The position numbers were made by a program, and so were the translations under genes. Of a DNA stretch of 64,000 bases, positions 11,401 through 60,797 are shown in pieces. The notes below the pieces were generated by a model. The model saw only the letters and a program-made list of their open reading frames with translations. It searched no databases and was not told the origin of the DNA. The stretch spans positions 248,001 to 312,000 of the forward strand of contig OU015533.1 of the NCBI GenBank assembly GCA_907165065.1, read 5' to 3'. The first letter of the stretch is position 1, and the number at the start of each line of letters is the position of its first letter. Source of the DNA: Caprimulgus europaeus (lineage: Eukaryota; Chordata; Aves; Caprimulgiformes; Caprimulgidae).

Positions 11401-14400
11401 TCTAAACTAAGTGGCAACCTGAAATAACAAAATGATTCAACTCTAAATTTTAATAGTCTTTTTTACAAAGACTTTCTAAACTGAAATGGGAAAACATGTC
11501 TTGCAAAGGAAAACAAAAATACTATAATAGCCAGCAAATAAAATTAAGTTATACAAACCCCAGGAGACAATAGCTTGCTCTGACATATTGCTTTGTATTC
11601 TTTTTAAGAGAGTGTTTTTCAGTGTTTGAAGATCATGATGAATGCTTGTGATCTAGAGTTATTTTATTTTCCGTTGGACATACGCATTATTGTTTTCGCA
11701 TACACTGCTATAAGTGAAATGTCTGTCCCATAAAGTCTTTCAGGAAACACTGCTGTCATGGTAAATAACTATGCAATTTGTATTCCGTTAAATATTTCAT
11801 GTATTGATTGCATTGCACCACTACATTTGATGTATTGCATTGCAATACTTCCTCTAGCTTGCTTTGCAAATGGAAAGGTTTCAAAAGGAATCGAAGTGCT
11901 GAGAGCAGATCACGGACTGGCAGGTTCCGTGCGTCTGCTCTGCGGTTCCTGCTTGCAGAGACACGCAGCAGGCACGGTGCAGGCAGCGGGGGGCGGTGGG
12001 GCTGGCAGCCAGTTTGCATGAGCACAGTGCAAATCCTCCACATCAGACACTCTGTGGAAGTGCAGTTTTCATATTTAGCTACTTCATATTTACATCATGC
12101 TGAAGGTTCAGCTAATCAGTATTGTTTTAAGGTGGGCATGGGTAGAAGGGATTTAGATATCTATGGTGCTAAGAAATCTCTTATTTTGTTTGTGGAAAAG
12201 GTTTTTTCTTCTCAATTAAAAAGTTTCCTTTTTCCTCTTTGCACCATTTTAATGTTGATGTGGTTTGTTTTTTTTAAAAGGTCTGTGGACAAGTGTGTTA
12301 TAATATATGAAACTGTAAGTATAGCATAGTGCAAGACCATTCACTGGAGTGTTGTCTGTGAATACCAGCACTGCTTCTGCAGTGTCTTATCAATGTAAAG
12401 AAATATTAAAAAACAGAAAATATATAAATGCCAAATATTTACTGTGAATTGGGGGGGGGGGGGGGGGTTGAGCAAAAATATATTTCTTTAGACTTGATCA
12501 GTCTTTCTCACTTTTTATTTACATTTCTTTGAGGGATTTTCTATTTGATTTCTCCAGTAGAGTATTAATCAATGAATTTCATACTTAATATGTTATTTTG
12601 ATATTGAAGTAGAAGGATATTTGTTATCCTAAATTTATCTTAGCTTCCAAAGCAAGGACTGCAGCTTTTGACATAAAATGGGGAATGGTGATCATAGAAA
12701 TTCTTTAGTTCATTATATATAAAGTGCACATAAAATAGAAGCATAAAACAGAAGCATAATAATGAATTCTATAAAATGTTTGTTAAATAAAATTTTTCTT
12801 TAAAACATATTGTTTAGGCATCTTCTGTAATGCTGTTGTTACATCCTTTGTGGTTCACCTGTAATTGGTATTTACCTTTAGTACTTTATAATATTAAAAA
12901 TAATAACAATTTTGATGAAAATGAAGGGTAAACAAATCTTAAGATTCTCCTGCTTGCTCTGCATATACTATTGAACTGATGCAGTTTTTCAATTAGAGTT
13001 AAAGTTTTTCACCAAAATCACTGGTTTGATACCTTCCCAGTTTTTGACCCTATTATTTTAGTAGTTTGAAGCTTAGACGGGTGTGTAAGGAGTCCCCTGG
13101 GGTTTTGGAACCCCTGAAAATTGAATGATGCAGAAAAGCACAGCATAAGTATTTCTTGGTACTGTTTGTCACTTTTTGAGTGCTTAGGTTTTTACCAAAT
13201 GGGATGGTAACTTTTATAGCCGTTGAGAAGTGTGGACAATAAACCTATGTGGGAGAGAGAGATTTCAGCCTAAAATGGGGTACTTTCCTCTTGATGGACA
13301 GCTCAAAAAAAAATGGAGTGCTGACCGATCAATTAGTGATTCAGAAAAACTTTGCTCTTCATCTTTCCAACGTGTCTGTACCTGTCAAAGAAGTAATCTC
13401 TTTCATAAGAAGGAAAATCTTTCAAATCCTAAATTAAAACTGCACAAATTCAGGAATTTGGTTTTTAGTAGCATCTAGAGGCCAGATAGGAGAACTACAG
13501 GTGTGAGTAATGACTCGCCCAGCTGAAGGATTGTAGCGTGAGGTGTGTTTGAATTTGTTACCTCTTCACTTTTGGTCATTTCTCATCCTAGATTTGTAGA
13601 AGAAATGTTTTAACCCACATTCCCGAAGCGGCCAATAGGAAAGTAATGAGTTCACTGGTATTTCTGGTGCCGTTACACTGACAGTTCTGTTCTGTCGGGC
13701 TGCTGGAGGGTAGCTGTGTTCCAGGGAACTGAACAGGGGGCTTCCAGCAGGAAATTCAAGTTGCATTTCTGGCTTTGCTACTGATCAGCTTTGGCAAGAT
13801 TGTATAACTTCTCTGAAAGTAACTTCTGTCATCTTCTGAGAAGAACTGTTATTCCTTATTTTGAAAGAAAGTCTACAAATGAATGAACAATCTTTTTGTT
13901 CTTTAGGATTTAACATCACAATGTTCTTTTGCAGAGTACTGGCAACATCCTTCATACTCTGTCCCAGCATACTAGGTAAGAATTAAGTATAAACATTCTG
14001 TTTTACTGTTAATAAATAAAATAAAATAAATCAATTTCTTGTGAATTTTCACACATTTATTTTTATTTGTAGATATGTTACAACTTGTGCTTTTGCACCA
14101 CATAGTCCCATACTTGCCACGGGTTCAATGGATAAAACTGTGAACATATGGCAGTTTGACCTTAAGGAGCCCTGTGCAGGTTAGTGTGGGAAGTATTTGG
14201 AATCTGTTCTTTAAATTTAGAGCACAGTACTGGTGAACACTTTCTGAAGATGCAAAAAACCCCATTTACATGCAGTTAGTTTGTAACCTCAGGATTATGT
14301 GCACATTCTTTATCTTTTCTCTGAATTAATCTTATTAATGTCCTACAGAAGTTTTATCTTAATGTTTTTTTAAAGAAAAGATGTATTAGAAGTATTTTAA

Positions 14401-16331
14401 TTTTTTGTTAATCTGCTGCATTTTCTTTTTTGATATTTGCCACTTCTTAGTCTTTGGACAGCATTTAAGAGATGAGTATTATTCCCAGAGCACTGAAAGA
14501 CTTTTTGTACAAGTATCATTGGCAAAGAGTTAAACAGAAAATATGCTAGTTACAAGCATAATTGTCAACAAGAAATAGAGTGTACAAGTTGTTATAGGTG
14601 AAACAAACTAGGACAAATAATGTTACAAAATATATCAGCACCTCAGGTGTGCAGAACAAAGGTACACAGGTGTTTATTCAAACAAACTTGGACTTGGGTC
14701 TGCTTTTCAAGGAGGGATAAGACTTGGTTTCAGGGTCTGCTGACACTTTTCTGTCTTTCAGTTCAATTAAAATTTGGCAGAAGTGTAGACATCTGGGAGA
14801 TTAAATTCTTCTAAACTTTGAAAATTGATAGCTAAAAGAAAAGCCCAAATTATTGCCCCCCCATTGAGATAATCTCTAATAAGCATTTCTTTTGGTAGGT
14901 GTTGGGGAATGTATAGTACTGAGAACACTTCAGTGTTCGTTACTGACATTGTTCTTAGAACTGGGTTTTTTTAATTTTAGGTATTTTTTCAGGGTGAGGA
15001 AAGGAATGTTTCTATTTGTTTATTTTTTAACTGTCTTTTATCTTTCCTTTCCAAAGGAGATACTGTGGAAAATGAATCTAAGCTGGCTGTTGAGGACTGG
15101 TCCGAGGATGACGTTTCAGCCTGGCTTTGTGCGCAAGACTTAGCAGACTTCGTTGGCCTTTTCAAAATTAACAACATTGATGGCAAGGAACTACTGAACC
15201 TTACTAAAGAAAGTCTGACTAATGAATTAAAAATTGGTAAGAGTAAAGACATCCAAATAGTTTTTAATCTTTAGAGTACATGTGAAATGTTGGAACAAAA
15301 GTGAGTTAGGAGTTCTGTACATGGGTGTTTCCCTGAAATGCATTTTTATTTCATCCCTAGGGCTGATGAAAACCTCTAGTGTCATTATCCACAATGTTTT
15401 TCTTTTTGCTGTTTCCTTATACCGAGAGACACAAAATGCATTTCCACCCACAATGCCATGTGAAGTGGTCTCACCTGCTTTTGTTTCTATTTTCCTTTTT
15501 AGATCTTGTATCATTAAGCTGTGGAAAAGGCATTTCAGCTGTTTGTTTTCATTACTCCACAGTTACTGTCAGCCAGCAGGAGAGACGTGTGGTAGCTGAG
15601 CTGTTTGTAGTGGTCAGGGATGTTTCGTTACAGCTTTTTCTGCATTAGGTGGGGGTGGCAAGATGGAGCTATGTCTCCTGTCACACAACTGCTAATTAAT
15701 GAAGGATCTAACCTCTTTGCCTTACCTGTCTGTGCTGGCCCCTTCGTGTACGAATGACATCTCAGAGTCTCTAGGCCTGCGCAGCAAAGTCCTCCAGAAA
15801 ATTGAAGAACTGAGGATGAAAATGATCTCTGTTTCTGTTACTATCCCTGATGAGTTCTTGTGCCCCATAACAAGGGAGCTTATGAAGGATCCTGTCATTG
15901 CAGCAGGTATGTCTTTAAATGACGTTGACTAAAATGAATGGCTTACTTAAGGGTAAAGAGGGGTGTGGGAACACAAAATGGATATATATGTATCAGCTGT
16001 AGAAAGATAAACTATTCTGAATAGCTGTCGCAACAAATGTTTAATTTGCCTAATTACATCTCTGACACGGAGAAAAATACTGTATCAAGCGATTCACTTC
16101 ATATCAGCTCTGCTGATAAGACTTTAGATTTTTTTTTATTTTTATTTTTTAATATTCCTTCCTTTATGTGCCTTTGCAAAAACCTAATTATAAGCCTATT
16201 ATCAGGTATGAGGACAGACTTTTGAGAATTAAAACATTCAAAATATGGAAACACTTGCCAACTGCTTGAGTGGTAAGCACTTAACAGGGCTTGAGCTTCT
16301 AAACAGTAGGACAGCCTTGCATAGCCTTTTA

Positions 16332-16368
<37 letters not shown>

Positions 16369-17314
16369 GGAAATGTTTGTTTAAATTGTCATTAAAATCT
16401 TTTACAGGCTTGTAGTGAACTTTGTACTTTATATAATTTCTTAACCACAAATAAGGGCACAGGAAGCCTTTATGTAATTCGGTCCCATTTACCACTCGTG
16501 TACCTTGGTCACAAGTTCATGTGTGAACCTGGCTTAATCCCATGACCTCATCAGAGAGGAATCCCTTGGGTGGGAAAGGGCTGGTTTAGCAAATGTCTAT
16601 TGCCTGCAGGCCTCTGCTCCCGATAGTCATGTGAGGCAAAAGGCCAAGCCAGCTGAAATCCCAACAGCAGCAGAACGTAAGTGCACAGGAGCTGCCAGAT
16701 CTGTATCTGGTGTGACCTGTGGTGTGGCCACCCCACGCTGGCTGCCCCCCCTGCCTGTTTGGGAGAAGGCTTCAGACAGCTGCAGGAAGTTTTCAAACAA
16801 TGTGCTGCTTTAGTTCTCAGTGAACTGATGGAGCTATAGCTGACTTATAAATTAGCAGTGCTTTCTAAAATAGCTTGTAGTAGTTAGTTTGCTGAGTATG
16901 GTATAATTTAAAAAGTTTAGCCAAATTTTAATACTGCTGTATACAGTTTTACTGCAGTACATTTAACTACGTAATATGAAACAAATATGTATGAGGTAAA
17001 GCTTTCACAGACCACGTAATTTTTCTGTATCTGTTTTCCTGCTTGGAAATACTGATTCCTTTACATCCCTTTTATATTTAAATAGCTAAAATCTATGCAG
17101 TGTACGAGTGCCCAAGCATCCATTAATACAAGCCTTTGACGATGGTTTCTTTGTAGATGGCTATTCCTATGAAAAGGAAGCAATGGAAAACTGGCTCAGC
17201 AGTAAAAGACGATCTAGTCCCATGACAAATCTTCCTCTCCCCTCCCCTATCCTTACACCAAATCGAACACTAAAAATGGCCATCAGTCGCTGGCTAGAGA
17301 CTCAGCAGAAATAG
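2076..17314 (+). CDS. WDSUB1: WDSUB1, WD repeat, SAM and U-box domain protein (complete spliced CDS, 10 coding exons)
   Basis: Ten exons (2076-2473, 4591-4775, 9175-9267, 10064-10157, 12281-12314, 13935-13975, 14073-14179, 15057-15236, 15766-15906, 17157-17314) join in frame through GT-AG junctions into 476 codons plus stop, the length I know for human WDSUB1. Seven WD40 repeats (about residues 10-312) form a predicted beta-propeller. A SAM domain follows (about 330-392), then a U-box (about 404-476) with the [17 protein letters not shown] and [13 protein letters not shown] signatures. U-box proteins bind E2 enzymes and act as E3 ubiquitin ligases; that role, and substrate binding by the propeller, is inferred from domains. 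The start at 2076 (MATLIHTL) matches the family N-terminus; the acceptor 24 bases upstream shows that an earlier exon is noncoding. The gene converges on TANC1, as in mammals. Every exon is intact and I see no frameshift. Confidence 0.96.
2474..4590 (+). other. WDSUB1: WDSUB1 intron, no feature recognised
   Basis: A 96-codon open frame at 3652-3942 has no homology I recognise and no splice context. The rest is AT-rich. Confidence 0.7.
4591..4775 (+). CDS. WDSUB1: WDSUB1 coding exon 2 (WD repeat 4, start of 5)
   Basis: The acceptor TGCTTTTCAG ends at 4590 and the donor is CTG|GTTAGT. The exon encodes residues 133-194, including [23 protein letters not shown] (repeat 4) and the first half of repeat 5 ([13 protein letters not shown]). 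Phases match both neighbours. Confidence 0.96.
5713..6281 (-). mobile_element. Solo LTR of an endogenous retrovirus in WDSUB1 intron
   Basis: About 569 bases bounded by TG at 5713 and CA at 6281, with near-matching flanks (ATTAT before, ATTAC after) as a degenerate 5-bp target duplication. In minus orientation it has the layout of a bird ERV LTR: a GGTTTTGTCTGGGA start, an internal GGGGACACAGCC region and a CTGTCTTTATCT tract near the end. No internal retroviral genes flank it, so it is a solo LTR left by recombination. The family name cannot be assigned here. Confidence 0.72.
8017..8100 (-). mobile_element. CR1 3' end fragment (minus)
   Basis: ATCATAGGATCAGGATAG, then GTTTTGGTTGGAGAAG and CATCTAGTCCAAC form the complement of the CR1 terminal segment. 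It is a short, decayed copy. Confidence 0.65.
9175..9267 (+). CDS. WDSUB1: WDSUB1 coding exon 3 (rest of WD repeat 5)
   Basis: This 93-base exon follows a 4.4-kb intron. It encodes [20 protein letters not shown] and then [12 protein letters not shown], the second half of WD repeat 5. Acceptor TTTTATCAG, donor TTAG|GTGTGT. The frame is fixed by the codons split at both ends. Confidence 0.94.
   Translation: MVNMDSDTSRWLLVVKIIKSNCGLFYLPIS
9268..10063 (+). other. WDSUB1: WDSUB1 intron, nothing recognised
   Basis: A GC-richer patch at 9600-9700 matches no element I know. Confidence 0.6.
10064..10157 (+). CDS. WDSUB1: WDSUB1 coding exon 4 (WD repeat 6)
   Basis: It encodes the linker [12 protein letters not shown] and the start of repeat 6 ([19 protein letters not shown]). 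Acceptor TATTTTTAG, donor CAGG|GTAAGC. It enters in phase 1 and ends in phase 2. Confidence 0.95.
10158..12280 (+). other. WDSUB1: WDSUB1 intron with degenerate CR1
   Basis: CR1 at 10770-11295. A GC-rich patch at 11900-12020 interrupts AT-rich sequence and is unexplained. Confidence 0.65.
10770..11295 (+). mobile_element. CR1 LINE internal fragment, degenerate
   Basis: Contains the CR1 reverse-transcriptase landmarks GGGAACTACAGGCCAGTCAG, CACCAAGGCTTTTGGTGTGG, AAGTGGGTGGCAAGTTGC and GGTTACTAGTGGCTCTTCTC, in the expected order but with insertions and decay. It is in the sense orientation of WDSUB1 within an intron. Confidence 0.72.
12281..12314 (+). CDS. WDSUB1: WDSUB1 coding exon 5 (34-base exon, end of WD repeat 6)
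   Basis: Only 34 bases, encoding (G)[11 protein letters not shown], the final strand of WD repeat 6. Acceptor TTTTTTAAAAG, donor ACT|GTAAGT. It completes the glycine codon left by the previous exon and ends in phase 0. Skipping it would shift the frame. Confidence 0.92.
12315..13934 (+). other. WDSUB1: WDSUB1 intron with G17 tract
   Basis: Apart from G17 at 12451-12467, AT-rich and unremarkable. The open frames at 13230-13478 have no coding character I recognise. Confidence 0.65.
12451..12467 (+). repeat. G17 homopolymer
   Basis: Seventeen consecutive G in an otherwise AT-rich intron, 137 bases after the 34-base WDSUB1 exon. Length is likely variable and prone to sequencing error. Confidence 0.9.
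13935..13975 (+). CDS. WDSUB1: WDSUB1 coding exon 6 (41-base exon)
   Basis: A 41-base exon encoding [14 protein letters not shown], the loop and first strand leading into WD repeat 7. Acceptor TTCTTTTGCAG, donor CTAG|GTAAG. The next intron is only 97 bases, the shortest in this gene. Confidence 0.93.
14073..14179 (+). CDS. WDSUB1: WDSUB1 coding exon 7 (WD repeat 7)
   Basis: It encodes [20 protein letters not shown] and then [15 protein letters not shown], the seventh WD repeat, which closes the propeller. Acceptor TTATTTGTAG, donor GCAG|GTTAGT. Confidence 0.95.
14180..15765 (+). other. WDSUB1: WDSUB1 introns either side of the SAM exon
   Basis: Intron parts 14180-15056 and 15237-15765; the SAM exon 15057-15236 sits between them. 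No repeat or RNA gene recognised. Confidence 0.65.
15057..15236 (+). CDS. WDSUB1: WDSUB1 coding exon 8 (SAM domain)
   Basis: It encodes a short acidic linker and most of the SAM domain: [17 protein letters not shown], then [20 protein letters not shown]. The W at the start of helix 1 and the IDGKELLNL core are typical of SAM domains, which mediate protein oligomerisation. Acceptor CTTTCCAAAG, donor ATTG|GTAAGA. Confidence 0.96.
15766..15906 (+). CDS. WDSUB1: WDSUB1 coding exon 9 (end of SAM, start of U-box)
   Basis: It encodes [17 protein letters not shown] (last SAM helix), a short linker, and [20 protein letters not shown], the first half of the U-box with its CPIT loop. The acceptor is CATCTCAG and the donor CAG|GTATGT. 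The intron that follows splits the U-box. Confidence 0.95.
15907..17156 (+). other. WDSUB1: WDSUB1 intron splitting the U-box
   Basis: Contains the (AT)n repeat and a GC-richer patch at 16560-16800 that I cannot identify. Confidence 0.65.
16336..16366. repeat. (AT)n microsatellite
   Basis: About 15 AT units in the WDSUB1 intron that splits the U-box. Confidence 0.95.
17157..17314 (+). CDS. WDSUB1: WDSUB1 last coding exon (C-terminal half of U-box)
   Basis: It encodes [20 protein letters not shown] to LETQQK and a TAG stop at 17312-17314. [11 protein letters not shown] is the second conserved segment of the U-box fold, and the [11 protein letters not shown] helix ends the protein exactly as in the family. 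Confidence 0.96.
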
Positions 17315-17600
17315 AGTCAAACCACTTAGCTTTGAAGTTGTTTGTTGTAATAAATCGTATGTAGCTGAAGGACATAATTCCCTCACACACAACTGGAGAG
17401 AAAAAATGGTGTTTCTGTTCTCCTCTGTGGTTGTAATTTAAATGTTCGTTAGAAAGAAAATCTTCACTGTTGGAAGTTCCCAGAAAATTACTGAAAAACT
17501 TTTTAAGTTACTGGTAATTTTACTTTAAAGTATTTCTGTTAAAAAAAATGATAGAGTCAGATTTATAGTTTTGCAAATAAAATTTTCTTAAAATTTTCAC
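17315..17600 (+). other. WDSUB1: WDSUB1 3' UTR
   Basis: AT-rich noncoding sequence after the stop with two AATAAA signals (17349-17354 and 17576-17581). The distal end is estimated 15-25 bases after the second signal, so the exact cleavage position is inferred. Confidence 0.7.
17576..17581 (+). terminator. WDSUB1: WDSUB1 polyadenylation signal (distal)
   Basis: Canonical AATAAA, 262 bases after the stop codon. A second copy at 17349-17354 could give a very short 3' UTR. Confidence 0.65.
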
Positions 17601-17784
17601 TACATTTATGAGTTTTGAGTCTTGATTTTGCCAAGTTAAGCCTTTCAGTATTTAATCTGTATTTCTTTTTCTACTTTAAAAAACCAAAACTGTGTCTTTC
17701 TCTGTTCCCTATTACTGAATGTGTAGTCGGGAGAGAGTTTCTCTCTCGGATGAGTTAACCATCAGTGACTGCATCTCATCCCAC
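17601..17784. other. Intergenic gap between convergent genes
   Basis: Fewer than 200 bases separate the inferred ends of WDSUB1 and TANC1. No gene or repeat inside. Confidence 0.6.
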
Positions 17785-17800
17785 AGATATATTAATAATC

Positions 17801-17806
17801 TTTATT
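17801..17806 (-). terminator. TANC1: TANC1 polyadenylation signal (distal)
   Basis: TTTATT on the + strand is AATAAA in TANC1 orientation, about 1.2 kb after the stop. Cleavage is predicted near 17785. Another AATAAA in the UTR (complement of 18403-18408) could produce a shorter transcript. Confidence 0.55.
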
Positions 17807-18559
17807 TTATAAGGAAAAAATACAGTAGCTGTGCAAAAATAGAACTACAGGACAAGACTAATATAGGACTTGTACAAAATATCAAAGAAACAGTAAACAA
17901 TAAATAAGCTAAAGCATAATGAGGCAAACTCAAAGATAATTTGTACAAATGGGTACGGCTGCTGACAGGGTCCACAGAACACTGTACACAGACGAGACAG
18001 GGAAAGTGGCTGCTGTGTAAAGGTGACCAATCCAACCAAATTGCACTCTTAGGAATGTCACTCCATCCCTCTGTTTGTCTTCTGAAGGCTCTTGCCAATA
18101 TAAAACCTTATTTCCTCTGAAGAACCTCACTTCATCCTGTCAAATAACTGCACATACACTTCTCAAACTTTCATCTTCACTCCATCCATTTCTTGGGTTT
18201 CCTATAAAAACACTTACTAAACATTTCATTGCTGTACCTTTTCCACAAATAAACAATAAATCATTTTGCTTTAAGATAGCACCCAAAGGTGATTAGATAA
18301 ACTATATAAAGTGCGATTATTGTTAATATGCCATAATATTGTGTTCTTCAGTGCAATAACCAATATGGTCAAAGCCTTTCAATACACATGCAAATGTCAC
18401 TGTTTATTTCCTCTAGTTACTGAAAATAGTTATATTTACATCTCCAAACGTGGCTGTTTATAGTTTACTCATACACAAATTATTTATGCTTCCTAAATGT
18501 ACATCATGCAACCCAAATTACAGCCCACTACAAAAGTGATAAAATACTATCTTTGATTT

Positions 18560-18580
18560 AAAAAAAAAAAAAAAAAAAAA
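18560..18580. repeat. A21 tract in TANC1 3' UTR
   Basis: Twenty-one A on the + strand, hence U21 in TANC1 mRNA. Confidence 0.95.
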
Positions 18581-19017
18581 GCATACATATACAGATCTTG
18601 GTATTATGTAGCTGATACCTTTCTTAACACTGTTTGGAGAAGTAAGCACTTAAGCATTATAGAGGCACAATTATTCTGTAAATGGTGAGATGGAATATAA
18701 CCAAAAGCCAAGATTAAAGCCCTGTGTAACAGGAAAGTCTTATCTAATGGTAAAACGTAATGGAAAGGTTTCTCTGCTTGACATCCTAGTGTGGTGGATT
18801 GATGGTCCTAATTAATTAACTCTTTCTACACAAATTTGCTATTCCAGTTACTGTAACTGTCCTGTGCTGGTAGGAACAGTTTAAAGTGGTTGTAGCCTGT
18901 TAAGTACTGGCCAACACGGACCGCTTACTCAAACTCCCAAGTGCCCAGCCACGCAGCAGTGTGTGTAGAAGTCACACCCTATGCTGTTCCCAGTTTGTAA
19001 CTGTACAAAGTAAATAT

Positions 19018-57945
<38,928 letters not shown>

Positions 57946-60359
57946 TTAACACAGGAAAACATATTTTCCAGCAGCTATTGAGCACAACTCGTCTTACTGT
58001 GCACCCTCCACTGCAGAATCCAGACAACCACTAGAAAAATGTAAATACACAAGTAAGTGAGGTTTTATTTTATTGAAACAAAATAAAAGGGGATTTTCAA
58101 CAAAGTAAGTGCTTTTCAGATTTCATCGTTACAGGCAAAACCAAGTGTCCTATGAGGATAAAAGTACTTTTACAGCTAAAAAGGTATTTTACTTCAGGAT
58201 CACTGTGATATCCTGAAAGTCAAGACCATCTGAGGGTGTTGTTTACTGAACCAGTTAAAGGAGACATTTAGTTGGGTTACCCCTTACACGCAATTGAAAG
58301 GTGGATCACTGTAAGGTACTCTCACAGATGGCCAGTTCAAGTTTTATTTTTCTGTTTTAAAACTGAGAGGTCCAGCTATGTACAATTTGATAGCAACAGT
58401 GATTTTTTTATCTAAGGAAAAACCAAGCTATTTGTTCACAACATACCAAGTGGCACATCGAAACAGAGAAATAAACCAGAAATTTCTTGCTGATGCAGGG
58501 AACACAACTTTAGCTAAATCAAGAATATCTTTTCAAAACAGAAAAACATTGTTCACAGTAATGACTCACAGACAGCAGAAACACATGTTGGAAGTGCTAC
58601 ATTTTTCCTACTCATACAACAGAAACAGAGAAAACAAAGGTTAACAACTTTAACAACTAACTACAGCTTTCCAAATTAGGGTATTGCTCAATAATTTACA
58701 TGAACTACTGTTGAAATTCAATTGGTATGTCCAAAGATAAAAAAAAAAATAGCAAAACAAAACTGATGCAAAGAGAAAAAGGGAATGGCAGAACATTTTT
58801 CTAGACAAGTCCACGTGCAAGAAACAGCACAGCTGAAGTACTGGAGCCCAAAGTACAACGAGCAGAAAAGACAAATAAAGGAGAAGTAGTATGTTTTCAA
58901 ATGTGAATCCCTCATACCATGTTGTTCTAGTTGTTGTCAAGGTTGTAATTTGGAATTTGTGTAAGTATTCCAGCTGGAGTGCTAGTGAGGGGGTGAAAGA
59001 GAAGAGAACAACAAACAAAAATTACCTCCTTCCCCTTCAGGGTTAAGTCGTCCACCTACAGTTCCCTAATTTCTATTTCCCCTCTTACTACGACACAAAC
59101 AATCAGTGTTTAACTCACTGTCTTCTTAGAAAACTTCTGAATTTTGAATTAATTTTAATTTATCCTTCTCTATTGGATATGAAACGTTACACCATGGAAG
59201 AGAGCTAGGTGGGACTAAATACACTGCTGGCATAACTAATCAATAAATTTACATTATTTAATCATGACAGTAACTTGAAAGATATTTTACAGTCTCTGTA
59301 CATACATGCCACAGTACCTTAGCAATTTCTGTTACAGCAGTACTCTGATGTTTCTCATTACTGTATTTTTCTGATAGCACCACAGATACTGCAGGGAGAG
59401 GCACAAAGATCGGGCTTTCATTGCTTGGATTCTAAGAGCAGTATGATTTAAAAACCAAATCCAGAATGTGTATCACATAAATTCTCCTTTCAATCACTTA
59501 TTTCCCTAATTTTACAACAAGCTTGTGCTTACTGCCACGCACATACACGTGCTGTTAAGATACAATGGCTCTTTAGTTAAAAAAAAAAAATCACACCCTG
59601 AGAAAACCCAACCACACTGTCTTCAGCCTAGGAGGGTATCATTATCCTCAGTGATGCTGGAACATTTTTAAACACTAATGTATTCTACGGAAGCAGAAAA
59701 ATGCACATGACAAATGAAAACTGGTCAGGATACTACAGAACAGCAGACAGCTATTAGACACAAATCATTCCCAGAGAGCAGAAACTGCACAGTTGCTCCT
59801 CCAGGACCTTTCTACAAAACTGTTAACTAAACGTGACGGTAGCTGACAGACTGATGCCACATTGGTAACGGCAAAAAACAGAAGCACCTGGAGCAGGAAG
59901 GAACCAATAGAACTCACACCCCAGTCATGGACACAAACCAGATCTTCTACCAGGAGAACAACTCTCCATAGACCCTGTGATCCCAGAAATCCAACAGTAA
60001 TAAATAGCAAATGGAAACCTGTGGTCTTTGAATGCCAGAACCTTACATGGGCCCAAGGGGCCGTTCAGAGGAGTAATCTATTGATGGAAACCAAAAGCTG
60101 CTTTGAGCTGAGGAGTCCCCAAGTCCAGGAGCAGTTACAGGCTGGTAACAGGGTAAGCAGGGCAGCTGCTGGCTTTGTTCCCTCTCCTCCCTTCGCATCT
60201 CCTCAGGGTTACTCTTCCCACCGGCTTTCTCCCTAAGAGAAGTAAATATACTCTTGTCCCCCAAAAGGGAGCCAGAGGTAAGGAAAGGGGGCGTGAGGGC
60301 ACAGAGAAGGAAGGTTGTCGGAGGTGGAACTGGGCAGAAGATTTGGTCCAGAAGAACTG

Positions 60360-60797
60360 GTCCAGTGGGGGGTCACAAAGATGCTGAGGGGCCTGGAGCA
60401 TCTCCCGTATGAGGAGAGGCTGAGAGATGGGACTGTTCAGCCTGGGGAAGAGCAGCCTGAGAAGGGACCTGATCAATGTCTGTGAATACCTGAATTGCAG
60501 GGGCCAAGTGGTTGGGGCCGGGCTCTTTTCAGTGGTGCCCAGTGACAGGACAAGGGGCAATGGGCACAAACTGGGACACCAGAAGTTCCAGACAAACCAA
60601 AGGAAAAACTTCTTTCCTGTGAGGGTGCCAGAGCCCTGGGACAGGCTGCCCAGAGAGGGTGTGGAGTCTCCATCTCTGGAGATGTTCAAACCCACCTGGA
60701 CACTTCCCTGTGCAACCTGGTGTAGGGAACCTGCTTTAGCAGGGGGGTTGGACTGGATCTCCTGAGGTCCCTTCCAACCCCACCATGCTGTGACATG
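60360..60797 (+). mobile_element. CR1 LINE 3' fragment
   Basis: GGCCTGGAGCATCTCCCGTA, GAAGGGACCTGATCAATGTC, GGACAGGCTGCCCAGAGAGG and a CCTTCCAACCCCACCATGCT end. It is one of the best-preserved copies here, antisense to TANC1, in the intron upstream of the first visible exon. Confidence 0.83.

Larger units (their letters stand above)
17785..19017 (-). other. TANC1: TANC1 3' UTR
   Basis: Noncoding AT-rich stretch after the TANC1 stop with no open frame worth calling. It holds a 21-base A run on the + strand (18560-18580), a U21 tract in the mRNA, and more than one AATAAA in TANC1 orientation. The end point is inferred from the distal signal. Confidence 0.65.

Noticed and set aside
11808-12329. 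173-codon open frame overlapping the 34-base WDSUB1 exon
   Set aside because: A chance frame: only the last 11 codons match WDSUB1, and in the exon defined by the splice sites.
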